Positions 1 through 8,631 of a DNA stretch of 54,764 bases are shown here, in pieces. The DNA lies in NCBI RefSeq assembly GCF_900129805.1, contig NZ_FQWY01000014.1:1-54764 (forward strand). The letters are read 5' to 3'. Numbering within the stretch: the stretch's first letter is position 1; the number at the start of each line of letters is the position of its first letter. The notes below the pieces were generated by a model. The model searched no databases and was not told where the DNA came from. It was given only the letters and a program-made list of their open reading frames with translations. A program made the translations under genes and the position numbers. The stretch is from Thermosyntropha lipolytica DSM 11003 (GTDB taxonomy: Bacteria > Bacillota > Syntrophomonadia > Syntrophomonadales > Syntrophomonadaceae).

Positions 1-233
1 GTTGCAAATTCTAAAAGCCTGGCTACCTGCCTGTCTAAGTCTGCTTTCTGGTCGGCACTTGATACTCTTGCGTATATAGCCGTTTTGCCTCCCTCCTTTT
101 CTTCGCCGACCTTAACCAGTATTGTCCCGGTTGGGGTCTGGTAAGCCGGGACAGGCAGCTTGCCTTCTTTATACCACTTCCAGGCGGTTTTATAGTTAAT
201 TCCTTGTTTTTTTGCCCATTCGCTTAGTTTCAT
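1..233 (-). CDS. IS607-type serine recombinase (TnpA), N-terminal part, cut by the window edge
   Basis: Reading the minus strand from the ATG at 233-231 gives an uninterrupted 77-residue N-terminus running off the left edge. It opens with a MerR-like helix-turn-helix (MKLSEWAKKQGINYKTAW), followed by a PTGTILV wing segment. It then enters a resolvase fold with AIYARVSSADQKADLDRQ; the serine of the ARVSS motif is the expected catalytic nucleophile. This HTH-then-resolvase order is diagnostic of IS607-family TnpA, which cuts and rejoins DNA through a phosphoserine link and needs no terminal inverted repeats. A tnpB/iscB-type partner would lie downstream, outside the window. No Shine-Dalgarno is visible before the ATG. 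Confidence 0.85.
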   Translation of the reverse strand, partial: MKLSEWAKKQGINYKTAWKWYKEGKLPVPAYQTPTGTILVKVGEEKEGGKTAIYARVSSADQKADLDRQVARLLEFA

Positions 234-239
234 GTAGAT

Positions 240-245
240 ATTATA
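240..245 (-). promoter_or_regulatory. Candidate -10 box for the IS607 recombinase
   Basis: TATAAT on the minus strand lies only six bases upstream of the recombinase ATG. If used, transcription would start at or very near the start codon, giving an essentially leaderless mRNA, in keeping with the missing ribosome binding site. No good -35 box is present at 17 bp (GTTAAA at best), so this is a weak call. Confidence 0.3.
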
Positions 246-307
246 TCATAAAAAGTAATATTTTAACATATTTTTGTTAACAGTTGGGAACCCCCTTTAG
301 CTATACA

Positions 308-344
308 GGCAAAAACCCTGCCCTATTCAGGCAGGGTTTTTGCC
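308..344. terminator. Terminator downstream of adenine deaminase
   Basis: A perfect 15-bp inverted repeat (arms 308-322 and 330-344, 7-base loop). The arms contain an A-run and a T-run, so it can act in both directions. It lies just past the adenine deaminase stop and separates it from the IS607 element. Confidence 0.85.
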
Positions 345-353
345 TTAACCTGC

Positions 354-2063
354 CTATACCCATAAGGAAGTAAATTCAATTTTGCTGCTGTCAATAAGTC
401 CACGATCAGAAAGACGCAGATTGGGGATTACAGGTAGAGCAATAAAGCCCAGGCTCAAAACCGCGTCAATCTCCGGCTTTACTCCCAGGTTTTCGGCTCT
501 TTTCAGGATTATCTTCAGCCGGTCTTTCACTTCTTCCAGGGGAAGGGTGCTCATAAGGCCTCCTATGGGCAGAGGCAGTTCATAAAACTCCTCCTCATCC
601 CAGAGGACTATGCCGCCTTTTATTTCTCTGAGCCGTTCCACTACTTTCAGGATCGCTTCATCTGCAACCCCAACCGCCACTATGTTATGGGAATCATGGG
701 ATATAGTCTGGGCAATAGCACCTTTTTTGAGGCCATATCCGGTTAAAAAGCCGGCTGCCATGCCGCCATTTTTGCCATGCCTTTCTATAACGGCTACTTT
801 TAATATATCCCTTTGCGGATCAGCCTGTAAAAGCCCTCCTTCTACCCGGGGTTCTACTATCTCACATTCGGTTATAATCTGATGGGGCAAAAGCTTAATA
901 GCCTTTACTTTATTGCTCCTGGCCGGAATATCAAGATTTAAGCTGCTTACATCTACATGTACGGTATTAGGGAAGCTATCATACAGATTGCGCTTTAACC
1001 CATCAGCAATTTCTCCATCTTTGACAATAAGCCTTCCTCTCTTAAATACCATTTTGGGAGTAAATTTTTCCAGATCCTCAAAAACATTGAGGTCTGCTAG
1101 CTTACCTGGAGCAATAATCCCTCGATCCTTAAATCCAAAATAGCGAGCCGGATTGATAGTGGCCAGCCTTAAGGCGATAACCGGATCAATTCCTTTTTTC
1201 ACCAGAAAAGACAGATGCATATTAAGATGTCCTTCATTAAGGAGATCTTCGGGATGTCTATCATCTGCGCACAGGAGTAAAAACTCGGAGGTTTTTTCAT
1301 TTACCAGGGAGTAAAGGTTAAAAATATCTTTAGCTGCCGAACCATAGCGCAGGAGTACATACATGCCGTAGCGCAGCTTTTCTAAGCCTTCTTCAACTGT
1401 CGCCACTTCATGATCAGATTGTACTCCAGAAGCCAGATAAGCATTAAGCCATTTATCTCCTATCATAGGAGCATGACCGGCTACTTCCATGCCCATAGCT
1501 TTAGTCTTTTCAATCTTAGTTAAAAGGTCATCATCTCCCAGAACTACCCCTGGGAAATCCATGACCTCCCCTAATCCCACTATCCGGGGATATTTGAGAG
1601 CAGCTTGCACCGCGCCCTCATCTAATTCCGCCCCGGCAGTTTCCAGAGAAGTAGCAGGAACACAGGAAGGAACCTCTAGAAATAGGTCTATTATAGCATT
1701 TTTACTGTCTTCCAGCATAAACTTTATACCTTCAAGCCCCATAACATTAGCTATTTCATGAGGATCAGCTACTACGGTAGTCGTGCCGTAAAGGGCTACC
1801 GCCTTTAAAAACTCCAAAGGAGTAACCAGCGAACTTTCAATATGCACATGGCTTTCAATAAATCCCGGAGTAACATAAGCACCGTTTAAGTCTATCACTT
1901 CATAAGCTTCATAATCTCCTAACCCCGCAATAACCCCTTCACATATAGCAATATCTTTCTCTATTATTTCACCGGTAGGCAAAAATACTACTTTCCCATT
2001 TTTGAGTAAGAGATCAGCAGGTTTTTCTCCTCTCGCCACTTCTAAAACCCGGCGCATATCCAC
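354..2063 (-). CDS. ade: Adenine deaminase
   Basis: 569 residues, the usual size for the bacterial Ade/AdeC family of metal-dependent amidohydrolases, which convert adenine to hypoxanthine and ammonia in the cytoplasm. The metal-binding GFIESHVHIESS motif is near residue 70. ADPHEIANVMG follows, then GHAP near residue 195, and HDSHNIVAVG in the C-terminal beta domain. The annotated start is GTG (2061-2063) with a GGGGG element about seven bases upstream; an in-frame ATG two codons later is also possible. It lies downstream of a purine permease on the same strand, which suggests uptake and salvage of purines, but an intrinsic terminator separates the two, so they may be only partly co-transcribed. 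Confidence 0.93.
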   Translation of the reverse strand: MDMRRVLEVARGEKPADLLLKNGKVVFLPTGEIIEKDIAICEGVIAGLGDYEAYEVIDLNGAYVTPGFIESHVHIESSLVTPLEFLKAVALYGTTTVVADPHEIANVMGLEGIKFMLEDSKNAIIDLFLEVPSCVPATSLETAGAELDEGAVQAALKYPRIVGLGEVMDFPGVVLGDDDLLTKIEKTKAMGMEVAGHAPMIGDKWLNAYLASGVQSDHEVATVEEGLEKLRYGMYVLLRYGSAAKDIFNLYSLVNEKTSEFLLLCADDRHPEDLLNEGHLNMHLSFLVKKGIDPVIALRLATINPARYFGFKDRGIIAPGKLADLNVFEDLEKFTPKMVFKRGRLIVKDGEIADGLKRNLYDSFPNTVHVDVSSLNLDIPARSNKVKAIKLLPHQIITECEIVEPRVEGGLLQADPQRDILKVAVIERHGKNGGMAAGFLTGYGLKKGAIAQTISHDSHNIVAVGVADEAILKVVERLREIKGGIVLWDEEEFYELPLPIGGLMSTLPLEEVKDRLKIILKRAENLGVKPEIDAVLSLGFIALPVIPNLRLSDRGLIDSSKIEFTSLWV

Positions 2064-2114
2064 CTTATTTTCCCCCTTTTGCTGTTAAATACCTGCTTTT
2101 ATAGGCGGTATAAC

Positions 2115-2141
2115 AAAAAAGAGGGGAGCCCCCTCTTTTTT
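2115..2141 (-). terminator. Terminator between the purine permease and adenine deaminase
   Basis: AAAAAAGAGGGG pairs with CCCCTCTTTTTT around a 3-base loop and ends in a T-run on the minus strand. It begins about 10 bases after the permease stop and should cut permease transcripts before the deaminase gene. Confidence 0.8.
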
Positions 2142-2152
2142 GCCCAAACAGT

Positions 2153-3478
2153 TTAGTGTAAGCGCATAGCAAAGTTGATGACAAACAGAATAGCAATTAT
2201 ATACATCATCCAGTGCAGTTCTTTATAGCGTCCAGTTAAGATTTTAACTGCAGCATAAGCGATGAAGCCCAAACCCAATCCGGTAGCAATGCTGTAGGTC
2301 AGAGGCATTCCTATTACCATTAAGAATGCCGGAAACGCGTCAGTAAAGTCTTCAAAGTTTACATGAACGATTTCAGAGAGCATGAGGGCTCCAACGATAA
2401 TCAGAGCAGGAGCTGTCGCAAACCCTGGAACCAGCCCTACCAGAGGAGCAAAAATTAGAGCCAGGATAAAGAGCACAGCAACCGTAACAGCCGTAAGTCC
2501 AGTTTTACCACCTTCAGCAATACCGGCTGCACTTTCAATATAAGAAGTCACTGTACAAGTTCCTACAACTGCACTAGTCATAGTCCCAATAGAGTCGCTT
2601 ATAAATGCTTTGCCTAATTCCGGAGGCTGTCCTTCATCACCCATAAGTCCGGCTTTACGCAAAAGTCCCATCAGGGTTCCCATATTGTCAAACAGCTCAA
2701 CGATAGTAAAGGTGAATATAATGTTAAATAATCCAAACTGTAAAGCTCCTTTAAGATCAAGTTGACCAAAAGTAGGTGCAAGACTAGGCAATTTAAAGCT
2801 CATAATATCACTTATGCCTTTGGGAGCAGGAACCGCCCCTACTATCATACCAGCAACGGTAGTAGCTAAAATTCCTATAATAAGGGCACCTTTTACCCTG
2901 AGGGACATAAGAACAACAGACACAATTATACCAAATATAGCTAAAAGCGCTTCCGGAGAGCCTAGGTCACCCAAGCCTACAGAAGTAGCTTCATTTGATA
3001 CAACTATGCCTGCACTCTTAAGGCCTATAAAAGCTATGAACAAACCTATACCAACCGGAATAGCTGCCCTTAAAGAAGGGGGAACTGCATCAATAATCCA
3101 GGCCCGTACCTTGGTTACGGTCAGGATAAAGAACAGAACCCCGGAGAAGAATACCGCCCCTAAAGCAACTGTCCAATGCAAGCCAAAACCTAAAACAACC
3201 GTATAGGTAAAGAAGGCGTTAAGCCCCATACCAGGTGCAACGGCAATCGGATAGTTGGCTAGAAAAGCCATCAAAAGTGTTGCAATAACGGTAGCTACGA
3301 TAGTTGCAGCAATAGCTGCCTCTTTGGGTATTCCAGCATCAGCCAGAATTGCCGGGTTAACAAAGATAATATAACCCAGGGTTACAAAAGTAGTAATCCC
3401 AGCAAGAATCTCGGTTTTTACACTTGAGCCGCGCTCACTGATCTTAAAAAACTTGTCCAGGGCATGTGCGTTTCCCAA
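2153..3478 (-). CDS. NCS2-family purine permease (guanine/hypoxanthine/adenine type)
   Basis: 441 residues with about a dozen hydrophobic membrane segments. The AzgA/PbuG-branch features are all visible: an N-terminal LDKFFKISERGSSVKTEILAG segment shortly before TM1, VAPGMGLNAFFTYTVV in the third segment, VELFDNMGTLMGLLRKAG near the middle, and SYIESAAGIAEGGKTGLTAV after it. These are proton-coupled nucleobase importers; the exact substrate cannot be read from sequence, though the adjacent adenine deaminase favours adenine or hypoxanthine. Translation probably starts at TTG (3476-3478), since GGAGGG sits six bases upstream and no in-frame ATG is near. The upstream gap holds several alternative inverted repeats, described separately. 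Confidence 0.88.
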   Translation of the reverse strand: MGNAHALDKFFKISERGSSVKTEILAGITTFVTLGYIIFVNPAILADAGIPKEAAIAATIVATVIATLLMAFLANYPIAVAPGMGLNAFFTYTVVLGFGLHWTVALGAVFFSGVLFFILTVTKVRAWIIDAVPPSLRAAIPVGIGLFIAFIGLKSAGIVVSNEATSVGLGDLGSPEALLAIFGIIVSVVLMSLRVKGALIIGILATTVAGMIVGAVPAPKGISDIMSFKLPSLAPTFGQLDLKGALQFGLFNIIFTFTIVELFDNMGTLMGLLRKAGLMGDEGQPPELGKAFISDSIGTMTSAVVGTCTVTSYIESAAGIAEGGKTGLTAVTVAVLFILALIFAPLVGLVPGFATAPALIIVGALMLSEIVHVNFEDFTDAFPAFLMVIGMPLTYSIATGLGLGFIAYAAVKILTGRYKELHWMMYIIAILFVINFAMRLH

Positions 3479-3512
3479 AGCAATCCCTCCTGCAAATTAT
3501 TTGTGCTTTAAA

Positions 3513-3643
3513 CTGCGGGTTCCGGAACCCACTTAAATATTTTGCAATAAACATGCCAACTGCTTAACCCGCAATAACTAACATTTATAGGCTGCGGGAC
3601 AGAAAAAATTACTCAGAATAATTTTCCTCCTTAGAAAATTATT
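3513..3643 (-). promoter_or_regulatory. Structured 5' leader of the purine permease, possible attenuator
   Basis: Read as minus-strand RNA, there is first a 10-bp hairpin (3617-3626 with 3634-3643) followed by a U-rich stretch. Then three mutually complementary segments follow: CCCGCA (3599-3594), UGCGGGUU (3572-3565) and AACCCGCA (3520-3513). The middle segment can pair with either flank. The last segment can also pair locally with GUGGGUU (3532-3526) around GGGTTCCGGAACCC. Such choices are typical of leaders that switch structure. I looked for purine riboswitch core bases and did not find them, so no ligand is proposed. Confidence 0.35.
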
Positions 3644-3759
3644 CACCGCCTTAATAAAATCGAGAATTAGGAATTTTTAATACTTGATTCCCTTCTCTTG
3701 GTCCTTTCCTTAGTATGTACTGCCCATAGCTAAATATGCGAAATAGCTTTTATAAATAG

Positions 3760-4542
3760 CTACCTCTCTTTAAATTCCGGCCTGCGCTTTTCAAAAAATG
3801 CCCTTATAGCCTCCTTCTGGTCTTCGGTTCCACAGCAGAAGATGGATTGGATTTGTTCTAAAAGCATTCCTCCGGCTATGCTGCTGTCCAGAGAGGCATT
3901 TATCGCTTTCTTGCCAAACCTCACTGCCCAGGGCGGATTATTAACAATCCTTTTGGCCATTTTAAGTGCCCTTTCATAAAGCTGTTCTCTGGGAACTACT
4001 ACCTCAACAAACCCTATTTCCCTGGCTTCCCTGGCATCTATCTCCTCACAGGCCAAAATGAGCCTTTTGGCCTGTCCTGGACCTATAAGGCGCGGCAGTC
4101 TCTGGCTTCCACCCATATCCGGCGATAAACCAAACCTTACTTCCGGTATGGCAAACCGGGCATCCTCGGAAGCTATCCTTATATCCATGCAGGTAATAAG
4201 CTCAAAACCTGAACCATAACATAAACCATGTACAGCTGCAATGCTTACCGCATTCATCTCCTGCCATCTGTTGTAAAGCCTTTGCAGCCAGGCTATATTA
4301 TCTGCCACCCAGTAGGAATCAACTTTTTCTAAATCTTTTAAATCAATGCCGGCACAAAAATGTTCCCCTTCCGCTTTGATGATAACTGCCCTTACCTCCC
4401 GATGGGCATCAATCTCATCCTGAATAACAGCCATTTCCTTCCACGGCCCATATCCCATCGTATTCAAGCGATCGGGACGATTTAAAGTAATGATGGCAAT
4501 AGGCCCATCCAGAACTAAATCATAAAACTCATACTTGCCCAT
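3760..4542 (-). CDS. Enoyl-CoA hydratase/isomerase family protein (crotonase fold)
   Basis: 260 residues, full crotonase length. The oxyanion-hole segments HFCAGIDLKDL (near residue 63) and HGLCYGSGFELITCMDIR (about 105-122) are intact. Both glutamates used by enoyl-CoA hydratases are present, one in SGFELI and one in IPEVRFG. In addition FGLSPDMGGSQRLPR places an aspartate where dienoyl-CoA isomerases of the ECH1 type carry their catalytic Asp and hydratases usually have Gly. The protein may therefore be a dienoyl-CoA isomerase or a broad hydratase rather than a standard crotonase. It is a single gene transcribed away from the metallo-hydrolase next to it. The ATG start has AAAGGAGG upstream. 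Confidence 0.82.
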   Translation of the reverse strand: MGKYEFYDLVLDGPIAIITLNRPDRLNTMGYGPWKEMAVIQDEIDAHREVRAVIIKAEGEHFCAGIDLKDLEKVDSYWVADNIAWLQRLYNRWQEMNAVSIAAVHGLCYGSGFELITCMDIRIASEDARFAIPEVRFGLSPDMGGSQRLPRLIGPGQAKRLILACEEIDAREAREIGFVEVVVPREQLYERALKMAKRIVNNPPWAVRFGKKAINASLDSSIAGGMLLEQIQSIFCCGTEDQKEAIRAFFEKRRPEFKER

Positions 4543-4664
4543 TTTTTAGCCTCCTTTAATTTACATACAAATATAATACACCTTAAAATATTTTAGCATA
4601 ATAATTAAATAAGAGAGTAAATTGCAAGCAGCCAGGCGAATAAAATAAAAAAATAAAAGGAATT

Positions 4665-5540
4665 ATGGCTTGCACCGCGAATTTATCATCACAACCTGTT
4701 AAATTAAACTGCAGGGGGCTTGGCCAAATGGAAAAAAGCTATTTTAAGTTTACCGACTTTAACCTTCATGTTATAAGAGGATATATATGCAATATATTTC
4801 TAGTAGAGTATCCCCACGGTCTTCTACTGCTTGACTCCGGATCAATAAATGATGTAAAACGTATTGAAAAATACTGCCATGAACATTTAGGCTGTTCTCC
4901 CCATGCTATCAGACTGGCCATCGTCTCCCACATGCATCCTGACCATTCCGGAGGAGCTAATACTTTAAGGCGAAAATACGGCATACCGATTGCCGCCTAT
5001 CACACTATAGACAACTGGTACAGCGGCATAGGCGGAAGACTGCAGCATAAACTGGACTGCATCATGGCTCAATCAGTTGCCCGGGGACAAAAGCGCCGTT
5101 TGGAAAGAACCTTCTTTGATCCCAGAATAAATCCAGAATATCCCTTGCAGGACGGAGATTATCTGCCTTTTTTCCCGGACTGGCAGGTTCTTTATGTGCC
5201 AGGCCATACTCTGCATGACATAGTCCTGTTTAACCGCAGGGAAGATATAATGTACATAGCAGATGTAATAGTCAATATAAAAGACAAATTCCTTTTGCCC
5301 CTTCCCGTACTGTTTAGGGATAAAATGTCTTCTTCCCTAGAAAAAATAGCCCAAACCCAGGCCTCCTTGCTTTTGCCTGCCCATGGTAAATTTATAGAAA
5401 TGGAAAAAAACCCGCATCTTTTTTCCCATATGCAAAAACTTCTCTTGAAACCTCCCAGCAGCTTTGAAAAAAGAGTACACCTGCTCTCCATATACTCACC
5501 TGAGATCTGGAAAGAAAAAAAAGCTTCGTCCAAAAGCTAA
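4665..5540 (+). CDS. MBL-fold metallo-hydrolase
   Basis: Metallo-beta-lactamase-fold protein with the binuclear metal motif SHMHPDHSGG (H-x-H-x-D-H). Further likely ligands are a later histidine in VPGHTLHDIVLF, the aspartate of YIADVI, and the final histidine of LLPAHGKF. Such proteins hydrolyse thioesters, phosphodiesters or lactones; the substrate cannot be told here. The frame opens at 4665, but the domain starts at MEKSYFKFTDFNLHVIRG, whose ATG at 4728 has GGGGG about ten bases upstream, so the first 21 residues may not be translated. It points towards the hemerythrin gene and shares a bidirectional terminator with it. Confidence 0.8.
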   Translation: MACTANLSSQPVKLNCRGLGQMEKSYFKFTDFNLHVIRGYICNIFLVEYPHGLLLLDSGSINDVKRIEKYCHEHLGCSPHAIRLAIVSHMHPDHSGGANTLRRKYGIPIAAYHTIDNWYSGIGGRLQHKLDCIMAQSVARGQKRRLERTFFDPRINPEYPLQDGDYLPFFPDWQVLYVPGHTLHDIVLFNRREDIMYIADVIVNIKDKFLLPLPVLFRDKMSSSLEKIAQTQASLLLPAHGKFIEMEKNPHLFSHMQKLLLKPPSSFEKRVHLLSIYSPEIWKEKKASSKS

Positions 5541-5552
5541 TTTAAAAAAAGT

Positions 5553-5585
5553 AAAAGCATATACCCTTTGCGGATATATGCTTTT
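5553..5585. terminator. Bidirectional terminator between the MBL hydrolase and hemerythrin genes
   Basis: An 11-bp perfect stem AAAAGCATATA / TATATGCTTTT with an 11-base loop. Its A and T runs let it terminate the two convergent genes from either side. Confidence 0.8.
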
Positions 5586-5592
5586 AAAAACC

Positions 5593-5988
5593 TTACTTTA
5601 TCATCTTATCCATGCCCAATATATGTTTATCAATCCAGTTAACTATAAAATCCAAAAGCTCCAGTATAAACTTATCCTGCTCCTCATCAACCTTTTCTAA
5701 ATCGATGCTGTTTATTTTTTCTATAAAATCATTATGCTCTACCTTATGGGACAAAAACTTTTTATAGCCTATACTCTGCATATACTCTTCTTCCGATTGG
5801 AAATGATAGACAGTGTACTCTTTAAGTTCCTGCAGAATGGCCACAATCTGGTCATACTTATCAATACTCACATCATCACGCATCACCTGATAAGCCCGGC
5901 CTGCAATTTCAAAAAGCCTGCGGTGCTGTTCATCAATATGTTCTACCCCGATAGTATAATCTTCTTTCCAGTTTATCACTGCTTTCAA
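5593..5988 (-). CDS. Bacteriohemerythrin
   Basis: 131 residues, single-domain hemerythrin. All seven di-iron ligands are in place: H22 (EHIDEQHRRLFE), H62 and E66 (YHFQSEEEYM), H81 and H85 (SHKVEHNDF), H122 and D127 (DKHILGMDK). The protein reversibly binds O2 at a di-iron site; in anaerobes it is thought to buffer or sense oxygen or to carry iron. There is no signal peptide or fused sensor domain, so it should be free in the cytoplasm. It is monocistronic. Confidence 0.93.
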   Translation of the reverse strand: MKAVINWKEDYTIGVEHIDEQHRRLFEIAGRAYQVMRDDVSIDKYDQIVAILQELKEYTVYHFQSEEEYMQSIGYKKFLSHKVEHNDFIEKINSIDLEKVDEEQDKFILELLDFIVNWIDKHILGMDKMIK

Positions 5989-6064
5989 CCTCCTTTTTTT
6001 AAATCAGCATTCATAAATTAGTTCCATCTATCATGCCCCAATTCCTTTTTACATCTATGAAAAT

Positions 6065-6091
6065 AAAAAAGCTGCAGCTTTTACTGCAGCT
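6065..6091 (-). terminator. Terminator after tRNA-Leu(GAG)
   Basis: On the minus strand AGCTGCAG, a short loop and CTGCAGCT are followed by a T-run, about 14 bases past the tRNA 3' end. Confidence 0.75.
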
Positions 6092-6104
6092 CTCCCTGGC
6101 ATTA

Positions 6105-6192
6105 TGGTGCGGTGAGAGGGATTTGAACCCTCACTCCCTACTGGGAACTTGCCCCTCAAACAAGCGTGTCTGCCTATTCCACCATCACCGCA
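6105..6192 (-). tRNA. tRNA-Leu (anticodon GAG)
   Basis: 88 bases including an encoded CCA end. The acceptor stem TGCGGTG pairs with CACCGCA. The anticodon stem CTTGT/GCAAG encloses the loop TTGAGGG, giving anticodon GAG. A long variable arm, as expected for a class II leucine tRNA, and the T arm GAGGGTTCAAATCCCTC are present. Confidence 0.95.
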
Positions 6193-6296
6193 TATCTTTT
6201 TTATATTAACCGGCAAAAGTTATTATATATCAATTTATCCGCAGCTGTCAACACTTAATAACTTAAACTCTGCAGATAAACCAGGGTTCGTTCCCA

Positions 6297-7913
6297 TTAA
6301 GTTTTTTCCCCCCCTATCGGTTTTAACAATTCTATTTCATGCCAGTTGAGCATTCCCATAGAGTCTAATTTCAGGTTATTTACTTCTTTCCCTTTAAGAG
6401 CAAACTTTCTATTCTGGAACAGAAATAGACAGGCTGCATCATCAGTGATTATCTCTTCCGCCCTTTTCAAAAGTTTAATCCTTTCTCCATTGCTTTTTAC
6501 TTCCGCTCTGGCTGCGTTAAGCAGCTTATCTACCTGGGGATTATAATATCCTGTATAATTGGTAAGCCCTATCATCTTACTATGGAACATGCTATACAAA
6601 AAATTATCCGCATCAGGATAATCAGCATACCAGCCCAGGCGGAAGAAAACAAAATCCCTTTCCTGCAAGCCTTTCTTAAACTCTCCCCATTCTAATGGCC
6701 TCATCCTAACCTGAATCCCTATATTCCCTAACTGTTGGGCTATGGACTCTGCTACCATCCTGTGTCCTTCATCTAGGTTATAACTGAGTATCAGAGGAGG
6801 CAGCCCTTTCCCTTCAGGATACCCTGCCTCTGCTAAAAGTTTCTTCGCCTTATCCGGATCATAGGTATATCCCCACATCTCACTCCGGTAGCTTCCCAAA
6901 CCTTCCGGCACCACTCCTTTAAGCGGAATACAAGATCCTGCCAGTACATTTTCGATAATAGCCTTGCGGTCAATCGCATAATTTACCGCTCTTCTAAGCT
7001 GATAATTATCCATAAAAGGCTCCCTGTGCAAATTAAATCCTATACAGTAGGTAGCAAAAAGCTTCTTCTCTACCCAAAGGCCTTTATATTCATCCCCGGC
7101 TTTTAAGTTTTTTATCTCCGGCAAAGGAACCTTATCGAGATAATCTAGTTTACCAGCTTTATATTCATTTAAAGCTGAATAAGGATCTTTAAACCATCTT
7201 ATGTTCAGAACAGAAATTCGTGGCTCCTGGCGGTGGTACTTCTCATTCTTTACCAGGATTATGCTCCCATCTTTATCCTCTTTAAACATAAAGGGCCCGG
7301 TTCCTGGAGCAACTTTTACTTTATCATCCAGATCGTATATATAAAAAACAGGATTAGTCAGCATAAAAATAAAAGCAGAATTAGGCTCTTTAAACCTTAC
7401 TCTTACTGTATACTTATTTATAACTTCTATACCCGAAATTTCCGTGCTCTTCCCTTTAAGCCTCTCTTCACTGCCGGCAATCGATAAAAACATACTCATA
7501 TCTGATACTTCTTTAGTGTTAATAAAACTATTTTCGAAGGATTTTTTTACATCATAGGCAGTAAATATCTTACCATTATGGAACCTCACATCAGGCTTTA
7601 AGTATAAAAGCAGGCTTTTTCCATCATTAGCATATTTCCAGTTAACTGCCAAGTTAGGCCTTATGCTTTGGCTTTCCTCATCATAACATACCAGGCCTTC
7701 ATACATAGCAGAAGCTATCATCTTTTCCTCCGGGCTGGAAAACAGAGGAGGAGAAATATTATAAATATTTCCAACCACTCCGACATTAAACGGCCGTTCT
7801 TCCAGGTTGGATACGGAAATTATTCTGTTTTGCGCCCATACGATACCTATTATTAAAATAAACAAGCCCAAAAAAGATGTAATTACTGCTGCCTGTCTAA
7901 ATTTTATATACAA
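6297..7913 (-). CDS. ABC transporter substrate-binding protein, peptide/oligopeptide family 5
   Basis: 538 residues, normal for DppA/OppA-type (SBP_bac_5) binding proteins. An N-terminal signal or anchor segment (residues 9-27, SFLGLFILIIGIVWAQN) has no lipobox cysteine. Typical family stretches are visible: YEGLVCYDEESQSIRPNLAV near residue 70, FHNGKIFTAYDVKKSF near 111, and NYQLRRAVNYAIDRKAIIEN in the second lobe. It should capture peptides outside the membrane. No permease or ATPase gene is adjacent, so it is an orphan here. The start is TTG with GGGGGG about eight bases upstream. It is the last gene on the minus strand after the lytic transglycosylase, separated from it by a terminator. 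Confidence 0.88.
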   Translation of the reverse strand: MYIKFRQAAVITSFLGLFILIIGIVWAQNRIISVSNLEERPFNVGVVGNIYNISPPLFSSPEEKMIASAMYEGLVCYDEESQSIRPNLAVNWKYANDGKSLLLYLKPDVRFHNGKIFTAYDVKKSFENSFINTKEVSDMSMFLSIAGSEERLKGKSTEISGIEVINKYTVRVRFKEPNSAFIFMLTNPVFYIYDLDDKVKVAPGTGPFMFKEDKDGSIILVKNEKYHRQEPRISVLNIRWFKDPYSALNEYKAGKLDYLDKVPLPEIKNLKAGDEYKGLWVEKKLFATYCIGFNLHREPFMDNYQLRRAVNYAIDRKAIIENVLAGSCIPLKGVVPEGLGSYRSEMWGYTYDPDKAKKLLAEAGYPEGKGLPPLILSYNLDEGHRMVAESIAQQLGNIGIQVRMRPLEWGEFKKGLQERDFVFFRLGWYADYPDADNFLYSMFHSKMIGLTNYTGYYNPQVDKLLNAARAEVKSNGERIKLLKRAEEIITDDAACLFLFQNRKFALKGKEVNNLKLDSMGMLNWHEIELLKPIGGEKT

Positions 7914-7984
7914 AAATATCCCCCCATCGCATTCAGGCTATCAACAATATATTCCCACATAAGCAAATTTATTCCTTCAAGGTC

Positions 7985-8010
7985 CAAAAAAATAACCGGA
8001 TATCCGGTTA
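7985..8010 (-). terminator. Terminator after the lytic transglycosylase gene
   Basis: The perfect palindrome TAACCGGATATCCGGTTA is followed on the minus strand by a T-run. It closes the polA-to-transglycosylase run. Confidence 0.75.
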
Positions 8011-8018
8011 GCTCTTTT

Positions 8019-8585
8019 CTATTCTTCATATATAGCTTTATAAGCTTCATAAGCTTTCAGCACATTGCGCACATAAGTCCTGGTTTCGGGAAAAGGTATT
8101 TTATCAAGCTCCTTAAGATTACCATTCCATCTTCCTTCATTCAACCATTCCCTCACATTTCCCCGTCCTGCATTATATGCTGCTATAACCAGAGGCAAAT
8201 TGCCTTTATATTCCCGGGAAAGATCAGCCAGATACCAGCAGCCAAAAGCTATATTAACCTCGGGATCATACAAAGAAGTTATATCAAAATTATTAATACC
8301 TTTCTGTTTGGCTATCCAAAACGCAGTATCCGGCATAATCTGCATTAGTCCCCTGGCTCCGGCTGAAGATTCAGCTGCTGTCTGATATTTACTTTCAGTG
8401 CGCATGATGGCAAAAACCAGATATGGATCTATATTGTTCTTGCCCGCTTCAGCAAATACTATTTCACTATGCGGTTTAGGGTAAAAAAAGGTAATCCATT
8501 TGGGAAAAGTTAAAACAAGTGCTAAAAATACCAAAATAGAAATCCATATTATAACTTCTAACGGCGAAGACTTTTTTCTTCTCAA
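8019..8585 (-). CDS. Membrane-anchored lytic transglycosylase (SLT domain)
   Basis: 188 residues: a short basic N-terminus, one membrane anchor (about residues 11-35) and a single SLT goose-lysozyme-like domain. The catalytic glutamate is in AIMRTESKYQ. The supporting motifs GARGLMQIMPDTA, DPEVNIAFGCWYL and AAYNAGRGNVREWL are all present. It cleaves peptidoglycan with formation of 1,6-anhydromuramic ends on the outer face of the membrane. In Firmicutes this type is often found next to coaE, as here. The TTG start follows GGAGG with good spacing. Confidence 0.92.
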   Translation of the reverse strand: MRRKKSSPLEVIIWISILVFLALVLTFPKWITFFYPKPHSEIVFAEAGKNNIDPYLVFAIMRTESKYQTAAESSAGARGLMQIMPDTAFWIAKQKGINNFDITSLYDPEVNIAFGCWYLADLSREYKGNLPLVIAAYNAGRGNVREWLNEGRWNGNLKELDKIPFPETRTYVRNVLKAYEAYKAIYEE

Positions 8586-8631
8586 ATCTAAACCTCCAGG
8601 CTCAATATATACTTATACTTAATAATTTATT

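Noticed and set aside
3479-3759. Purine riboswitch upstream of the purine permease
   Set aside because: The conserved core bases and kissing loops of the guanine/adenine aptamer are not present; only alternative inverted repeats are seen.
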